Below, in pieces: positions 5,684-8,463 of a DNA stretch of 8,463 nt (within the stretch, counting starts at the first letter, position 1; every line of letters begins with the position of its first letter). The translations under genes and the position numbers were made by a program. Under the pieces are notes generated by a model, which saw nothing but the letters and a program-made list of their open reading frames with translations, was not told the origin of the DNA and ran no database searches. The stretch comes from an uncultured Actinomycetes bacterium (GTDB lineage Bacteria > Actinomycetota > Actinomycetes > Nanopelagicales > Nanopelagicaceae): NCBI GenBank assembly GCA_903839355.1, contig CAIMBV010000173.1, positions 1 through 8,463 on the forward strand, written 5' to 3'.

Positions 5684-8463
5684 ATGAAGCAAAGTTCCCC
5701 TTTGCGTGAAGCGCTGGCCTCACGCACCATCGTCGCCGACGGCGCGATGGGAACCATGCTCCAAGCAGCCAACCCATCCCTCGATGACTTCCAAGGGCTT
5801 GAAGGTTGCAACGAGATTCTGAATATTTCAAGGCCGGACATCGTTAAGGCAGTTCACCGTGAGTATCTCGATGTTGGAGTCGATGCCATCGAGACCAATA
5901 CTTTTGGTGCTAACTTCGCCAACCTGGCTGAGTACGGCATTGAGGGTCGTATTTACGAGTTGGCCTTAGCCGGGGCGCGTCTGGCCCGTGAGGTCGCAGA
6001 TGAATACTCAACCCCAGCTAAACCTCGCTTCGTCCTCGGGTCTATGGGTCCGGGAACCAAACTTCCGACTTTGGGCCATACGACCTACGCCCTCTTGCGC
6101 GAGGCTTATGAGACGGCCGCTCGCGGGTTGATTGATGGGGGAGCCGATGCCCTTCTCATTGAGACGACCCAGGATCTTCTTCAAGCCAAAGCAGCGGTCA
6201 ATGGTGCTCGCCGCGCAATTGATACTGCGGGGCGCGACATAGTCTTGATCGCTCAGGTTACAGTCGAGACAACTGGAACCATGCTGCTTGGTTCTGAAAT
6301 CGGAGCAGCGCTCAATGCCCTGGAGCCACTTGATATCGATGTCATTGGTCTCAATTGCGCCACTGGTCCCGCAGAGATGAGCGAGCATCTACGAGCACTC
6401 TCTCAAGGTTCAAGCGCACAAATTTCTGTCATGCCGAATGCGGGTCTGCCAATACTGGGTAAAGATGGAGCAGAGTATCCCCTCACAGGACCGGAGCTTG
6501 CCAAATACCTCGCGGAGTTCCGCAAGAATTATGGAGTAAGCCTTGTCGGAGGCTGTTGCGGAACCACTCCGGCGCACCTCAAAGAAGTCGTTGATCTTCT
6601 CGGTTCTTCAGAAGTCATTACACGCAGCCCTCAACTCGACCGCGGTGCAAGCTCGCTCTATCAGTTTGTTCCTTTCCGTCAAGACTCTTCTTATCTCTCT
6701 ATCGGTGAACGTACCAACGCTAATGGTTCACGCGCCTTTCGAGATGCCCTCTTGCAAGAGGATTGGCAATCGTGCATAGAGATCGCCCGCGATCAGATCC
6801 GCGATGGTGCACATATGCTTGATCTCTCTGTTGATTATGTTGGACGTGATGGCGTTAAAGACATGCAAGAGTTGGCATCCAGATTGGCTACCTCATCAAC
6901 TCTTCCAATAGTTCTTGACTCTACGGAGCCTGCCGTCATCAAAGCTGGTCTAGAACTGCTAGGTGGGCGCAGCGTTCTCAACTCTGTTAATTATGAAGAT
7001 GGAGACGGTCCAACCTCTCGCTTCGCCCGAATCATGCCTTTAGTAAAAGAGCATGGCGCTGCGGTTGTTGCCTTAACAATTGATGAAGAAGGTCAGGCTC
7101 GTACCGCAGAGTGGAAACTTAGCGTTGCAACCAGACTCATTAAGGATCTCACTGAGAACTGGGGCATGAACATTGGTGACATCCTTATTGACTGCCTCAC
7201 ATTCCCAATTGCGACAGGGCAAGAGGAGACGCGCAAAGATGGCGAAGAGACCATCAATGCAATCAGGGCTCTCAAAGAGAGATACCCTGATGTTCAAACT
7301 ACTCTAGGTGTAAGCAATGTTTCCTTTGGTCTCAACCCGGCGGCTCGAATCATTCTCAACTCCGTTTTTCTTGCAGAAGCGGTCAAAGCAGGACTTGATT
7401 CAGCGATTGTGCATCCATCAAAGATAACTCCGATCGCCCGCATTGAACCTGAGGTTCTCCAGGTTGCCTTGGATCTCATATATGACCGCAGAACTTTTGA
7501 TGAAACAGGGGAGTGCACCTACGACCCTCTGACAAAGTTCCTGGAACTCTTTGATGGCGTGGAGACTAAATCGACCAAGATTTCACGCGCTGCTGAACTT
7601 GCGGCTCTACCTCTCACAGAGCGTCTTGAGCGCCGCATTATTGATGGTGAGAAGGTCGGCCTAGAAGCGGATCTCAACGAGGCGCTCGAATCTGGTCTCA
7701 AAGCACTTGCCATCATTAATGATCATCTCCTTGCTGGGATGAAGGTCGTTGGTGAGCTCTTCGGTAAGGGAGAGATGCAACTTCCTTTCGTCTTGCAGAG
7801 CGCCGAGGTCATGAAGCAGGCGGTTGCAATCCTTGAACCACACATTGAGAAGAGCGATGATGAAGGCCGCGGCAAAATATTGCTTGCAACCGTTAAAGGC
7901 GATGTACACGATATTGGAAAGAATCTTGTAGACATTATCTTGTCGAACAATGGTTACACCACGGTCAATATCGGAATCAAGCAGACAATTAATCAAATCA
8001 TTGATGCAGCCACAGAGAATGATGTCGATGTTATTGGAATGAGTGGGCTGCTCGTTAAATCCACTGTGATCATGAAAGAGAATTTGCAAGAACTTGAATC
8101 TCGCGGATTGACTAACAAGTGGCCAGTTATCTTGGGTGGGGCTGCGCTTACTCGCTCGTATGTAGAAGAAGATTTATCAAACGTATTCCCCGGCACAGTT
8201 CGTTATGCGAAGGATGCCTTTGAAGGGCTCCGTCTGATGGATGCCATGATCGGAATGAAGCGTGGCGTTGAGGGAGCAGAACTTCCGCCACTTCGTGAAA
8301 GAAGGACGCCTCGGACTCGTTCAGCCGAACCGGTTGAGGTCGACACCGTCCGTTCGGATGTGGCAGCTGATAACAAGATTCCGAAACCTCCATTTTGGGG
8401 ATCGCGCATCGTCAAAGGGATTGCCCTTAGTGATTACCTACCTATGCTCGATGAACGGGCTCT
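5684..8463 (+). CDS. metH: Cobalamin-dependent methionine synthase (MetH), 3' end beyond window
   Basis: MetH transfers the methyl group of methyltetrahydrofolate to homocysteine through methylcobalamin, forming methionine. The frame is open for 926 complete codons to the edge. Domains in order: homocysteine-binding barrel (about 10-310) with DGAMGT at 19-24, ETNTFGAN, and zinc ligands C225 (GLNCATGP), C291 and C292 (GGCCGTTP); pterin-binding barrel (about 335-600) with GERTNANGS at 341-349 and the LDLSVDYVGRDG segment; B12 cap helices (about 644-735) with GELFGKGEMQLPFVLQSA; and a Rossmann cobalamin-binding domain with D740-V-H742-D-I-G745, the histidine that coordinates cobalt, plus GMSGLLVKS and GGAALTRSY. 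PPFWGSR at 902-908 marks entry to the C-terminal AdoMet-binding reactivation domain, which is missing from the window. All key residues are intact. The wording of several motifs resembles actinobacterial MetH. The gene starts 17 nt after mshC. Confidence 0.96.
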   Translation, partial: MKQSSPLREALASRTIVADGAMGTMLQAANPSLDDFQGLEGCNEILNISRPDIVKAVHREYLDVGVDAIETNTFGANFANLAEYGIEGRIYELALAGARLAREVADEYSTPAKPRFVLGSMGPGTKLPTLGHTTYALLREAYETAARGLIDGGADALLIETTQDLLQAKAAVNGARRAIDTAGRDIVLIAQVTVETTGTMLLGSEIGAALNALEPLDIDVIGLNCATGPAEMSEHLRALSQGSSAQISVMPNAGLPILGKDGAEYPLTGPELAKYLAEFRKNYGVSLVGGCCGTTPAHLKEVVDLLGSSEVITRSPQLDRGASSLYQFVPFRQDSSYLSIGERTNANGSRAFRDALLQEDWQSCIEIARDQIRDGAHMLDLSVDYVGRDGVKDMQELASRLATSSTLPIVLDSTEPAVIKAGLELLGGRSVLNSVNYEDGDGPTSRFARIMPLVKEHGAAVVALTIDEEGQARTAEWKLSVATRLIKDLTENWGMNIGDILIDCLTFPIATGQEETRKDGEETINAIRALKERYPDVQTTLGVSNVSFGLNPAARIILNSVFLAEAVKAGLDSAIVHPSKITPIARIEPEVLQVALDLIYDRRTFDETGECTYDPLTKFLELFDGVETKSTKISRAAELAALPLTERLERRIIDGEKVGLEADLNEALESGLKALAIINDHLLAGMKVVGELFGKGEMQLPFVLQSAEVMKQAVAILEPHIEKSDDEGRGKILLATVKGDVHDIGKNLVDIILSNNGYTTVNIGIKQTINQIIDAATENDVDVIGMSGLLVKSTVIMKENLQELESRGLTNKWPVILGGAALTRSYVEEDLSNVFPGTVRYAKDAFEGLRLMDAMIGMKRGVEGAELPPLRERRTPRTRSAEPVEVDTVRSDVAADNKIPKPPFWGSRIVKGIALSDYLPMLDERA

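Noticed and set aside
6008..6388. 126-codon open frame on the minus strand
   Set aside because: Antisense to the homocysteine-binding domain of metH; no domain signal and no promoter or ribosome site of its own.
7661..8089. 142-codon open frame on the minus strand
   Set aside because: It lies entirely opposite the cap and cobalamin-binding domains of metH, whose plus-strand frame has intact motifs; no recognisable domain or ribosome site.
1..8463. Mobile elements, CRISPR arrays, long direct or inverted repeats
   Set aside because: I looked for transposase or integrase motifs, spaced repeats and terminal inverted repeats and saw none; genes are packed housekeeping-type genes with uniform appearance.

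Overview
The window reads as a stretch of an actinobacterial chromosome. Four genes point there: mshC (mycothiol synthesis, essentially restricted to Actinobacteria) and, directly upstream of it, the actinobacterial trio of an MSMEG_4193-type phosphomutase, a DUF3090 protein and an SCO1664-type kinase-like protein. Base composition looks fairly balanced rather than GC-rich, intergenic gaps are very short, and several genes appear to be leaderless. Together this suggests a streamlined, lower-GC actinobacterium such as the freshwater Nanopelagicales/acI group; that placement is inference only.

Layout, left to right. A tRNA-Leu(GAG) on the minus strand is cut by the left edge (1-65). An M20 zinc peptidase/deacylase diverges from it on the plus strand (103-1476). 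It converges, with no spacer at all, on a minus-strand aldo/keto reductase (1477-2430). A 48-bp divergent intergenic region follows (2431-2478), in which both flanking genes have an actinobacterial -10 box exactly 6 nt before the ATG. From 2479 to the right edge everything is on the plus strand: phosphomutase, DUF3090, SCO1664-type kinase-like protein, mshC, and metH (cobalamin-dependent methionine synthase), which runs off the right edge after 926 codons. No gap exceeds 50 bp, and I see no mobile element, CRISPR array, riboswitch or convincing hairpin terminator.

How the genes fit together. The phosphomutase, DUF3090 and kinase-like genes are tightly coupled: a 4-nt ATGA overlap joins the first two, and there is an overlap or a 5-nt gap before the third. 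This is a conserved three-gene system of Actinobacteria with a predicted phosphatase and a predicted PI3/4-kinase-like enzyme but no assigned substrate, and it is the most interesting uncharacterised system here. mshC joins cysteine to GlcN-Ins in mycothiol biosynthesis, and metH makes methionine from homocysteine, so the right half of the window has a sulfur amino acid/thiol theme. mshC and metH each have their own -10-like box at or beside the stop codon of the preceding gene, so they may be transcribed both by read-through and from internal start sites.
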